Source: Pomphorhynchus laevis
Lineage: Eukaryota; Acanthocephala; Palaeacanthocephala; Echinorhynchida; Pomphorhynchidae
DNA length: 64,000 nucleotides
Direction of reading: 5' to 3'
Assembly: GCA_012934845.2 (NCBI GenBank)
Contig: WNNJ02000588.1
Coordinates: 186,001 to 250,000, forward strand
Position numbers and translations under genes: made by a program. The stretch's first letter is position 1; the number at the start of each line of letters is the position of its first letter. This document shows positions 46,445 through 56,636 of this stretch, piece after piece. The notes below the pieces were generated by a model. That model ran no database searches, had not been told where the DNA came from, and saw only the letters and a program-made list of their open reading frames with translations.

Positions 46445-46860
46445 ATATATGAGACTTCGGTAGGTGAGACAGAGAGAAGATGAAAGAGTTCCGAGAGGAT
46501 GAGGTGAAGCGAGTAACAGTGAGATGAAATGAATACGGGGTTGTGAGAGAGTAACGTGGATACTTTGGTCTGCAGAAATGGCGAATAATCATGGTGATTG
46601 ATGTTGCAAGACGAAGAGGAGCGAGAAAGGATCGAGTTAAAAGTGTCTCTGGCATACTTTTAAACCAGTCCTTTCTCGCTCATCTTCGTCTTGCAACACC
46701 ACTTCCCCATGATTATTCGTAATTTATACAGACCAAAGTATCTACACTGCTCTCTCACAATCCCGTCTCCATTCCACCTCACTGTTATTCGCCTCTCCTT
46801 ATCATCCCAAAACTCTTTCACCCTCTACCTGTCTCACCTGCCGAAATATTATCTGTCTTC
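46445..46860. repeat. Head-to-head inverted duplication of a LINE B segment
   Basis: The minus strand of 46445-46655 and the plus strand of 46650-46860 encode the same part of the family B reverse transcriptase (RRATSxxMIIRHFCRPKYP against LQHHFPMIIRNLYRPKYL in the same frame). The arms are about 205 bp, meet directly, and differ at roughly 15% of positions. Confidence 0.8.
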
Positions 46861-48065
46861 ATGTCCTTGTCCAACAAAACCTTACCTGTCTATCTCCTAC
46901 CTACCCCATTCTTAAATCCGCCATCGCCACCCTTTCTTCACTAACTTGTTTAACTCGTCTATCCGCAATGGTATCTTTCCTTCACACTGGAAATCCGCCA
47001 TCGTTCGTCCCCTCCTTAAGAAACAATCGCTCGACCCCTCACTTAATTCTAGCTATCGCCCCATTTCTCTGCTCTCTACTCATTTCCAATCTCTTAGAGC
47101 GCCATATCTTAATACAGATCAACGTTTATCTCTCTTCATCCAATCTGCACCCTCGTTTCCAATCCGCTTTCTGCTCTAATCACTCAACAGAAATCGCCGT
47201 CATGAAAGTTTAAAAGGACCTACTCATTTCTCGTCACAAGTCTCAATCTAGTGTTCTCATATCCCTCGACCTCTCCTCCGCCTCCGACATTGTCGACCAC
47301 TACGTTCTCCTTTCTCGCTTTGGTTATGATTACAGCTTTTCCCATTCGTAACATGGTTTACCTCATATCTATCCGACCATTCCTTTCGCGTCTGTCCAAA
47401 TTCATCATCCTCTCCTCAACCCTATTTTCTGCGGGGTCCCACAAATTCCAGTTCTAGGTCCCGCTGCTTTTTTCTCTTATACTTGGCAATCTTTCTCCGT
47501 TTATCAAACCTTACTACTTTAACGTCATGCAACACGTAGATGACATCCTCATCTATGCTCATACACCCGCCTATCACATACACAATATCACAATTTTTGC
47601 CTCCAACTGTCTTTCTTCTATCTACAAACGTCTCTCCCATCTCCGTCTCGTTCTAAACCCAGACAAGTTCAAAATAATATGGATCATGACCGTTAACCTA
47701 ACATATCTCTTCCCCATGTATATTTTGCCTCATCAATCATCCCTGTAGTCTACAATCTCACTTTCTTAGGATTCTATTTCGATGATCACCTTTCCCTTAA
47801 GGCCTTCGTTCGCGACAAGGTCCGCTCGTTTAACATAATTCTCGTGACATCTGCCGTATCTACCCTCTTATCGACTTCCGTTCCTGTTTGTATCTTCTTT
47901 TATCGCTTCTTTTCACTAAAACCGATTACTTCCTCAGCCTTTTCGCCAATTCTCTAAAATCCATCATCTAACCCCTACAACGCATCATGAACTTCGCTGT
48001 TCGAGTGCTTCTCCGTCTCCGTCGCTTTGATCACATATCAACATATCTTGCTCAACTATTCTGAC
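46650..48065 (+). mobile_element. LINE family B fragment, reverse transcriptase
   Basis: Degraded reverse transcriptase from upstream of motif 1 (NSSIRNGIFPSHWKSAIVRP, LLKKQSLDPSLNSSYRPISL) through motif A (SLDLSSASDIVDH), motif B (FCGVPQIPVLGPAAF), the motif C region (MQHVDDILIYAHTPAYHI) and the LVLNPDKFKIIW block to RLRRFDHIS near 48050. Many frameshifts. The YADD box reads HVDD. Confidence 0.8.
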
Positions 48066-48229
48066 CCACCATCCACTCATCCACAACGAGTGGAATACGG
48101 AAGAACAAAAGTGGATTGTAAAGCTGTGCACAGACAAGCATCCTGTCCTAAATGATAACAAGAATATTTATTCGTTATTTGATTTGGTATGATTTTACTT
48201 TGAAATGTTTTGAACATTTTGTTTATGTT

Positions 48230-49175
48230 CAGTATTAAACAGTTGACATAATGTGTTGTAGATAAACGACTAAATGAGAACCTTTTTGGTTGAAACGTTT
48301 CAAATAAAGATTGTTCTCTTCTGCTATTTTTCTCAAACAAATTGTATTATTGGTCTTTGATGATTCGCAGGCGACAATATTAAACAACCAGATATAAATA
48401 CGGTCCTGGTGAAGATCCTGTCTGACGAACAACAAACAAATATCTTCGCACATATATATTTCTTGTCTTATTGTTTGACGAATCATATCATCCCAACAGG
48501 ATTACGAATCAAGACCAGATTATCACCGATATATCACAATATCGAATAAGAACGTTTTCAAAAACTCAAACGAGACGAACCGAGAATACTACTAATGGCA
48601 GATGTGCAGCTATTGCGCTTGCTTCTTCGCAATTATACTTTTATTAACGTTATGATGAAGTTAATGATCAAAATGATTAACTACTTCTAACGAGTATCAA
48701 GAATAAGTGCAAAAAGTATGTATAACCCATACTTGTGGTGACGAAGACGGGAGAGTTCATAAGCAACCTCGCTAGTATCATGATCGTGTAAATAATCAAG
48801 AATCCATTTCAAAACAAAAATTATAGCATGGTTAACATATGTAGTAAACCGCTTACAAAAGATCAAATGGAAGTTCTTGACTTGGGCCTCAATTTTGCTA
48901 TCACTCCCAGAAAATTTAACCGACATGAATTAGCAAATAGCATATGCAAAATTGCAACTAGCGAGGAAGACAACATTATAAATGTCGATGCTTTCAATTC
49001 TGTCAGTAAGAAGCTCTTCAATAAATATGTCTCCATGAAATGATCAGATACCGGTCCATTAAATTTATGCAAAATACAGCTTAAAGCACTCAAATAACTG
49101 AGGAAAATGAACTATATTGTCGTTAAGCCAAGCGACAAAGGCAATTAGGCAGTGGTTAGGTCAAAGACTGACAGT
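48230..49175 (+). mobile_element. Penelope-like retroelement fragment
   Basis: The frame from 48828 reads CSKPLTKDQMEVLDLGLNFA then ITPRK, a signature of the N-terminal region of Penelope-like elements, and 49105-49150 gives a YIVVKPSDKGN-like block, the conserved KADKGN motif before the reverse transcriptase. The reverse transcriptase and GIY-YIG parts are missing; a family B fragment begins at 49185. About 400 bp upstream, at 48268-48300, lies a hammerhead-like motif, in the place expected for the terminal repeat of such elements. The copy is broken. Confidence 0.7.
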
Positions 49176-49184
49176 ATTACCAAA

Positions 49185-49656
49185 GCAATGAGAGGCGGAG
49201 GAGAGGTCGAGGGAGATAATAACACTACATATAGTCTTGTCTCGAGAAATGAGTAAGTCGTTGTAAACTTTCATGACGGCGATTTCTGTGGAGTGATTAG
49301 AGCGGAAAGCGAATGGGAAAGGAGGGTATAGATTGGATGAGGAGAGATAAGCGTTAATCTGTATTAATATGAGGCGTTCTAAGATCTTAGAAAGAGTAGG
49401 AAGTAGTTAAATGGGGCGATACCTAGAAGGAAGGGAGGAGTCGAGCGATTGTTTCTTAAGGAGGAGACGAACGATGGCGGATTTCCAGTGTGAAGGAAAG
49501 ATACCATTGCGGATAGACGAGTTAAACAAGTTAGTGAAGAAAGGGTGGCGATGGCGGATTTAAGAATGGCGTAGGCAGGAGATAGACAGGTAAGGTTTTG
49601 TTGGGCAAGGACATGAAGACAGATAATACTTCGGCAGGTGAGACAGGAGAGTTTAA
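49185..49656 (-). mobile_element. LINE family B fragment, reverse transcriptase
   Basis: The minus strand encodes the region between the endonuclease and motif A of family B: a SPAEVLSVFMSLPNKTLPVYLL block, then NSSIRNGIFPSHWKSAIVRL-like, RSNHSTEIAVMKV-like and SRDKTI-like pieces in sliding frames. It is nearly the same segment as 46830-47220 in inverse orientation, and it ends directly beside the 13-bp array. Confidence 0.75.
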
Positions 49657-49696
49657 AAAAGTTTGATAACTAATAAACATACACTTAAACACACAA

Positions 49697-50636
49697 CATC
49701 GACGACAACCAACTTCGACAACATCGACGACAACCATCAACGACAACCATCAACGACAACCATCAACGACAACCATCAACGACAACCATCAACGACAACC
49801 ATCAACGACAACCATCAACGACAACCATCAACGACAACCATCAACGACAACCATCAACGACAACCATCAACGACAACCATCAACGACAACCATCAACGAC
49901 AACCATCAACGACAACCATCAACGACAACCATCAACGACAACCATCAACGACAACCATCAACGACAACCATCAACGACAACCATCAACGACAACCATCAA
50001 CGACAACCATCAACGACAACCATCAACGACAACCATCAACGACAACCATCAACGACAACCATCAACGACAACCATCAACGACAACCATCAACGACAACCA
50101 TCAACGACAACCATCAACGACAACCATCAACGACAACCATCAACGACAACCATCAACGACAACCATCAACGACAACCATCAACGACAACCATCAACGACA
50201 ACCATCAACGACAACCATCAACGACAACCATCAACGACAACCATCAACGACAACCATCAACGACAACCATCAACGACAACCATCAACGACAACCATCAAC
50301 GACAACCATCAACGACAACCATCAACGACAACCATCAACGACAACCATCAACGACAACCATCAACGACAACCATCAACGACAACCATCAACGACAACCAT
50401 CAACGACAACCATCAACGACAACCATCAACGACAACCATCAACGACAACCATCAACGACAACCATCAACGACAACCATCAACGACAACCATCAACGACAA
50501 CCATCAACGACAACCATCAACGACAACCATCAACGACAACCATCAACGACAACCATCAACGACAACCATCAACGACAACCATCAACGACAACCATCAACG
50601 ACAACCATCGACGACAACCATCGACGACAACCATCG
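49697..50636 (+). repeat. 13-bp minisatellite, 69 regular units
   Basis: The unit catcaacgacaac repeats without visible error from 49735 to about 50605, and with its edges spans 897 bp (69 units) up to 50631. Variant units catcgacgacaac sit at both edges (49697, 49722 and the last two before 50632), so the identical centre arose by later expansion. Because 13 is not a multiple of three, every plus-strand frame reads the same 13-residue cycle without a stop, which creates a long open frame (49663-51714) continuous with ORF1 of the LINE that follows. I regard that upstream extension as fortuitous. Confidence 0.95.
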
Positions 50637-50775
50637 TTTATGGGAGGACGTAAGATCAATCCAGTTCCAGATCAATCCAGTTCCAGATCAATCCAGTTCC
50701 AGATCACTCCAGTTCCAGATCAATCCAGTTCCGCGCGCTCCTCTTGCAGAATTTTTAGAGTTTATGGGAGGACGT
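50637..50775 (+). repeat. 17-bp monomers at the 5' end of LINE B4, flanked by a duplicated 18-mer
   Basis: Five copies of agttccagatcaatcc(a) lie between 50655 and 50735, then ttccgcgcgctcctcttgc. The block tttatgggaggacgtaag stands just before the monomers (50637) and again at the ORF1 start (50761). The monomers resemble the 20-bp monomers of LINE B1 (ttccagattattcctgtcag) and end in the same ttccgc[gt]cgct motif. Confidence 0.85.
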
Positions 50776-53185
50776 AAGAAAATAGCTAAGACCGACACCA
50801 ACTATGGACAACTGCAAGTACAGTGCTCGATACACGACTGCAGCATCTGGACAACAATCGCCTGCGACAAGAATAAGGCTAAAGAAGACTTCGTATGTGG
50901 TTTTTGTGCCAACAAACTAATCTGCAACCTTTCCAATAAGCACATATCAACATCCAACACGTCAACTCAAACTACCCCGTCGTTTCTAATGTCCTTTCTC
51001 CACCCACCGACCCTGCCACCATATACACTTCCCATTCCATGTCATCTTCACTCCCCGACACCCCACGTCCCGTCCTTCCCGTCTCGTTTCTCAATAACTT
51101 GCATCCATCAATCAAAATCACCTCCACCAACCTCCACTATCCTTCCACTCATAACCTTTCCTCACATCGCTCACCACCCATCTCTATTATTCAAATTCTC
51201 TTTGTCTTCCGCTATTAAACCTACTCCCTTGATATCATCAATTCCCAGCTCTTCTATCGTGATCTCACCTACTCACGTCAGTCGTCCTCCTTTACGGAAG
51301 CGCTTTCCTTCTCGCGATCGTTGCGTCATTGTTACACTAATATCACGCCTTCCAACTCCTTATCTCCACAAGCACGTCTGGACCACGATGTTTCCGCCTT
51401 CAGATCCATCCTCTCGTCTATTGTTCCTGCGGATAAACCATCCTTTTTCAAGGACCATTTCTCCTGTCGCATTCATCCGTCTAAATAAATCTTCTCAATC
51501 TAATCCTTCCCAGCCCTCTCTCTTAAAAATTGTTTTCAAGCATTGCTCTCACGCGTCTTCTGTCCTCTCTCAACGATTTAAACTCATGTCATCTTCAACC
51601 ACTCGAATTTTCCCCGATCGCGCACCTTCTGAAATCGCTCGAATCTCTTCAGCCCGCATCGAAAACGCCGTCGCGAGGAAAACGGCGAAACATCACTCTC
51701 CATCCGAAACATAGACGGAAATTTTCAAGTTGTCCACACCTGTCCAAAAATTCGATGGCGCTCTATCTCTCCTATGTGTCTTCTCCACTAGACTCTTTCG
51801 CCACAACACACGGTTTTCGCCTCGGTCTCCTCAACACTAGATCTATTCTCAATAAATCTGATCTTATTCTCAACCTATTCACCAAGCAATCCATCGATCT
51901 CTTCTGCCTCACCGAATCCTGGCACTCAGATTCCGACGACCTTTCCATTCGCCATCTGCTCTCTGCCGGTTGCTCCCTAGTCGATTGCTCACTTTTCGTT
52001 ATTCTAGCCCGATCACTCTAGATCTCGCCATTGTATACCGTCCTGGTTCATCAGCTCCTACAGCCTTATTTTTTACCGAACTCTCTGACTTCCTTTTCCA
52101 TTGTTCTTTGTCCTCAATACCTTCACTCGTTCTAGGCGACTTCAACATCCGCCTAAACCGCCCCTCTTCCACGGATTCCATCCGGTTCATCAACATTCTA
52201 TCCAACTACAATTACAAACTAATCTCCACTGCCCCCCCCCACACATATACTTGGTGGGGCACTCGACATCATCGCTGTCCCCGATCATTTTGCTGCCTAC
52301 ACCTTACTGTCCATCTCTGATTCTGGTATATCCGATTACTTTCTTATCACCCTTGATCTCACTCACAACCACACCCCTCCTCACACACCTACAATTCTAC
52401 GTCGCCCTTGGAGAAATCTTGACCTCTCCCTTCTCCGCTCTGCCTTACTCAAATCGTCTCTATCATTACCCACAACAACATATTCCTCTCCTCACGATTT
52501 CGACTTTCTTTTCGACTCTGAACTCACATCCACTCTCGATATTCTCTTGCCCTTCAAGTCTCACCCACACCGTCGCTTGAACCGTGACCCATGGTTAGAC
52601 ATCCAATGCCTACTCTCAAAGCGTCGACTCCGCCATGCTTTTCGAGTCTATCACCGCTCTCTCAGACGTGATTTCCGCTCGATCACTCCGTCTTTCCGTG
52701 ATTCCTATCTTGCTCTTCGCCGATCTCATCTCAACCTACTACGTACCAAATGCAACTCCTTCTGGCAGCATAAAATCATCACTTCATTCAACTCTACGAC
52801 TCTATGGCATACTTTTAACTCAATCCTTGCTCGTTCCTCTTCGCCGTGCAACATCAATGCCAATGATTATTCGTCATTTCTCCAGACTAAAGTATCCACG
52901 CTGCTCTCTCACACCCCGGTCTCCATCCTATCCCACACTGCTCAGTCTAGCCTCATTCTTCAGGAACTCTTTCATCTTCTCCCTGTCTCACCTACAGAAG
53001 TATCATCTGTCCTCATGTCCTTGACCAACAAAACTTCACCTGCCGATCCCCTGCCTACTCACATATTAAAATCTATATGCTCATCGATATCCCCATTTCT
53101 CACAACCTTGTTTAACTCGTCCATCCGCAGTCGTATCTTCCCTTCAAACTGGAAATCCACCATTGTTCGTCCCCTCCTTAAAAAA
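50637..53185 (+). mobile_element. LINE B4, family B, ORF1 and 5' two-thirds of ORF2
   Basis: ORF1 from 50764 has the PHD-type finger (QCSIHDCSIWTTIACDK, FVCGFCAN), a Pro/Ser/Thr-rich middle and the RRM-like module (DRCVIV, FIRLNKSSQS, LLKIVFKHCSH, RIFPDRAPSEIARIS), ending at 51714. ORF2 starts near 51750 (LGLLNTRSILNKSDLILNLF, DLFCLTESWHSDSDDLS) and holds LDLAIVYRPG, LVLGDFNIRLNRP and HAFRVYHRSLRRD. Frameshifts are present, one next to a run of Cs at about 52231. The reverse transcriptase is cut at 53185 (WKSTIVRPLLKK), where a 3' end of the same family in inverse orientation begins. This copy shows the ORF1-ORF2 junction that LINE B1 has lost. Confidence 0.85.
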
Positions 53186-53540
53186 AGATTTATTTTAACG
53201 TGGCAAATGCGTGCCAGCGCACGCTTACATGACCACAACAAAACAAAACTGTAAATCAGGTGTCGAGAAGGTGTGAACGGAGCAGGTGTTTAAATGTGAT
53301 AAAGGAGGGGGCGCGGCGCACGTCGAGAGGGTGTTGATTCCAGGCGAGTGAGGCGGCGACGAGGAAGGATCGGAGACCGTAGTTGTTGGAGTAATTAGGA
53401 ACGTGGAGTAAGAGGGTATGACAGGAACGCAGCGATAGTGAGGTGGGGCGAGTGTCGTCTAAGAAAGGAAGGTTGATGAACGATGGGGAGCCGACAGCGA
53501 TGAGACAAAAGGTAACGAGAAGAAGGCGGAGTTTGATGCG
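53186..53540 (-). mobile_element. LINE family B 3' end fragment, inverted
   Basis: The plus strand begins atttattttaacgtggcaaa, the inverse of the 3' end also seen at 10867, and continues with the C-terminal reverse-transcriptase region on the minus strand. The join with LINE B4 at 53185 is abrupt, so this is either a separate insertion or the non-inverted part of a 5'-inverted copy. Confidence 0.7.
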
Positions 53541-54245
53541 GATGTGGATGGTGGGACTTCTCGGTTACTTCTCATTGCGTAATGTGACCGTAGTGGGACG
53601 CCCTACACCTACTCGGAACCAGGGGCGGATAGGTTGCCCTTTCGCATCCAGTCTCAACAGATTGAGTCATTTCCCTTACGGGCATTATCTTTATTTCCCG
53701 ACGCAAGGCTTCAATCTTTTCCGATTTTTACCTGTTTTAAAGAGGCTAAGAAATGTGTCGACGAAGCAATTCTTTTCTTGGATCAAGGTTTTTTTAGATT
53801 TAGCCACGGTTGTAGGTGGACTTAGAGCCCCATCAATCTGTGAAATACGGTTATTTATCAATTCGGTCATCTTATTCATTGATTCTTGGTGATTCGCCTT
53901 AATAATCCGTAAGAGGTCTAAGTCGGACATCCTTATGTTATTATTAGCGGAACATGCATCGGTGAGCTGGCTGACTTTATCTGAGCTACCAGATGACGTT
54001 TCTTGTAACTTTTGGAGGAAGCACATATTCTCGACCAGGCTGGTTAGACATCCCCACAGTTAGAACAGTATGGAGATTTTTCGCATTTTTCTGAATGGTC
54101 ATCCGGAGAGCCACATATCCCGCAAGAGCGGGGAAGAAGACATCCAGAGCTCCAATTTCTTCGTCTAAGGGGGGGGCTCAGATCCCGCTGGACCTGAGGC
54201 CTTAAAGATTGGTGAAGACCTGAATCGCGACTCGTTAGCTAAATT
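53541..54245 (-). mobile_element. LINE ORF1-like remnant with zinc knuckle
   Basis: The minus strand encodes CGICGSPDDHSEKC followed by SPYCSNCGDV (54060-54130), a CCHC-type knuckle plus a second CxxC, then a coiled-coil-like stretch MSDLDLLRIIKANHQESMNK and MTELINNRISQIDGAL (53690-53930). This looks like ORF1 of a non-LTR element, possibly family F, whose ORF1 (63773-63953) has a similar helical stretch. Frames are broken and the partner ORF2 is not next to it. Confidence 0.45.
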
Positions 54246-54648
54246 TTTCATTCCTGTATTTTTGATACAAGTTTCTTTTTATTTTATTTTTTAGTTGTTA
54301 TATAACACTAAGTTTTGTTATTTAAGAAAATCTTTATCTTATCTTATATTGAAAAATGACATTTGATGCCCACAATTCATACCCGCAATTAAGTATCGTT
54401 ATATCATATGAATTAGTATATGAAATTTTGTGAATTAAAGATTCAAAGCTTTTATAAGACGAATTGATTAAATAATTTAGTTATGAGATAACCCAGTATT
54501 TTAATTTGCTTGCGATTTTTAAATATATTTTAGTGCCATATACCACATGTGCGTAACATAAGATAACCATTATAAAATCAAACATTCTATATAAGGCATC
54601 ATTTATAAAGGCGAAATTCTTAGGGTAAAAATCTTTTGGAAGGTTGTA
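54246..54648 (+). promoter_or_regulatory. PTPS upstream region
   Basis: About 400 bp of AT-rich sequence between LINE debris and the PTPS start codon must hold the promoter, unless the leader is spliced. No TATA box or other element stands out against the AT-rich background. Confidence 0.35.
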
Positions 54649-55101
54649 ATGTCGTCGGTTAAAATAAGCATATATCGTAAAGTCAGCTTTTCATCTGCAC
54701 ACTTCCTTTATTCAAAGCATTTTGATCACACCGCAAATGAGCAAATTTATGGGAGTTGTAGTCATCGTGCTGGACATGGCCATAACTATAGATTAACTGT
54801 AACTTTAGAGGGACCAGTAAATGTAAAAACGGGAATGCTATTTAATTTGAGAGACTTGGATGCAGCATTGACCAAAGTAATTTCAGATGTTGATCATAAA
54901 AACTTGAATGTAGACGTTAAATTTTTCAAGGATCGTGTATCAACTGTTGAAAATTTAGTTCTCTATATGTTTGCGCGACTCGACGGTATTATTGGGAATC
55001 GATTAGTATCAGAGATTAGAATTGAGGAAACTGACACTTTCGGAGCAACTCTTAGAAGACAGGAATACGATAACTATATGTCGATGGAACATTCTAATTA
55101 A
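54649..55101 (+). CDS. PTS: 6-pyruvoyl-tetrahydropterin synthase
   Basis: PTPS converts 7,8-dihydroneopterin triphosphate to 6-pyruvoyl-tetrahydropterin, the second step of tetrahydrobiopterin synthesis, the cofactor of aromatic amino-acid hydroxylases. The ORF has 150 residues, close to the 140-150 usual for the family, in one exon. Zinc ligands are His18 (FSSAH), His43 and His45 (GHGHNY). The catalytic Cys37 (YGSCSHRAGHGH), Asp82 and His83 (VDHKNL) are all present, as is the substrate-binding glutamate region (RIEETDTFGA, about 124-133). MLFNLRDLD is also typical. The start codon is the first in the frame and gives a normal N-terminus. It has no intron, unlike most animal PTS genes; an intact retrocopy is possible, but no poly(A) remnant is seen. 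A polyadenylation signal AATAAA is at 55352. Confidence 0.95.
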   Translation: MSSVKISIYRKVSFSSAHFLYSKHFDHTANEQIYGSCSHRAGHGHNYRLTVTLEGPVNVKTGMLFNLRDLDAALTKVISDVDHKNLNVDVKFFKDRVSTVENLVLYMFARLDGIIGNRLVSEIRIEETDTFGATLRRQEYDNYMSMEHSN

Positions 55102-55484
55102 GATATATAACGTTTAGCATATGGAAATAATTTAAAAAAAATCTCAACATTTGAATTTTCTAATATTGATCTAATTTTACAGGTAACAAATAACTTGTTC
55201 CGTGCAATTTAATGAATGTTTAATTATTATGAATTTCCGTTTGAATTATTGAATCACAACACGACGTTTAGATGTGAGCTCGATGACGATGAATTTAACG
55301 TACCGTGACGGTTAGTATTATTTCCTTTTTGAAATTAAAGTATATTAGTGTAATAAACATAACCATGATAAATATAACATTATTATATTTTAATAATTTA
55401 TTATTTACAAATAATACGATTATATCAATTAATAAATAATATCAAATAAGATAAAATTCAGTACACCGTTTCACAAATTAATAA
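55102..55484. other. PTPS 3' region
   Basis: AT-rich, with AATAAA at 55352-55357 about 250 bp after the stop. No other content recognised. Confidence 0.5.
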
Positions 55485-56565
55485 TTAAGATTTTCTTAAA
55501 CAAAATTAGTACAAAGAAAAAAGAAAGAAAAACAGATGTCAGATATTCTTCGTATTTCGTTCTGTTTAGTCCTCCAATTTATGGCCTTAGGACGGTGGGA
55601 GGACCATGCGGGTCTTTCACCCCTAGAAGATGGCAATCGAGGCGGACTATGCTGAGTAAACTAGAGACGAAAAGCTTAAGAAACCGTAGTCTTTGCTCAG
55701 ACGGACGTATTCTAGAAAATAAGACTAATCCAGAGATAGCCCAAGTGCCCCAGAGGCGCTTAGGCTATCCCACCTCACTCTTCTTCATCTCAAGGTTTTT
55801 TAACCCTAGTAAAATGCTCATTAAGATCATCCATTCTACACAACTATTCTTGTCCAGCCCTGTATTGTCTAGTAGTTTCACTTTGTAAGAACGGTAAACG
55901 CCTCAGTCTAGCCAATGTCTACATCCGTCCAGGGGAGATTCACAAGAACCGTGACCTCCTGGATAGGATTATTGATAGCGGCTATGACATGGTACTTGGT
56001 GATTTCAACGACAGAACTGGTCGTTGGATTATTGCAGCGCTCTGCAGAGCAAGGAACGGTTATCTTATTCACAAGCACAATCCCCCAGCTTTCATTGCAC
56101 ATTAACGAATTCACTCCTCGACTTATTACTGCTCTATGAGAGGTGGTTGTTAAAATCCTACTGTACAGAGCAGTCGCGTCAACATCTGTCAACCTCCCCT
56201 GACTTGATTCACTGGCGGATAGATGTGGATACGCTGCTTAGAAGGAGATTCCAATTGATCCAATCAGAGTAGATTCCTTTCAGGCAGCTATCCAACGCTT
56301 CCCCCAATTGGTAATAAGAGTCTAACCGAATTTAATTCCTACCTCTATTCGCAAGCTACCGCGATACTTTCGACTACCTATAAAAGTCGTATCTACAGTC
56401 CCACCCCGGCAAAACTCAAGACCTTCACATATATGTTTCGTCTTCCCAATCACTCTACTTCTGCCAGGCAAGTTCTCTCGAACGAATATTGGAGCACTAG
56501 ATAGAGGTTCCAACTGGGTAAGGATAAGGCTAGCATCGCTTCCCTTAATCCAGCCGTCTTTTTGA
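55485..56565 (-). mobile_element. LINE F2, 5'-inverted copy
   Basis: At 55485-55785 the sequence is the inverse of the LINE F 3' UTR, colinear with 61010-61365 (ggcggactatgct, aagcttaagaaacc, aagactaatcc, gatagccca), so the element's 3' end points left. From 55785 to 56565 the plus strand encodes the endonuclease and the region after it (SLANVYIRPGEIHKNRDLLD, MVLGDFNDRTGRW, FNSYLYSQATAILSTTYKSR, SNEYWSTR), in broken frames. The 5' part is therefore inverted relative to the 3' part and the reverse transcriptase is missing. This is the structure produced by twin priming. Confidence 0.8.
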
Positions 56566-56636
56566 TGACTATTTTTTATCATGCATGCAGCTTTTATCTT
56601 ATCTATAAGGGTATAGATGGGATTATTTTGATGACT
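56566..56636. repeat. Short repeat block next to the left inverted-repeat arm
   Basis: Contains tttttgatgactattttt and tgcatgcagcttttatctta, then tctataagggtatagatggg, a diverged version of the block gcacgctgctttaatcatat and tctataagcc found in both arms. Confidence 0.4.

Noticed and set aside
49735-50631. CRISPR array or other prokaryotic repeat
   Set aside because: Units are contiguous 13-mers without spacers in a spliced eukaryotic genome.
49663-51714. A 683-residue host protein with a repetitive Asn/Gln/Thr-rich N-terminus
   Set aside because: The N-terminal half is a frame-neutral 13-bp minisatellite and the rest is ORF1 of a LINE; no independent sign of a host gene.
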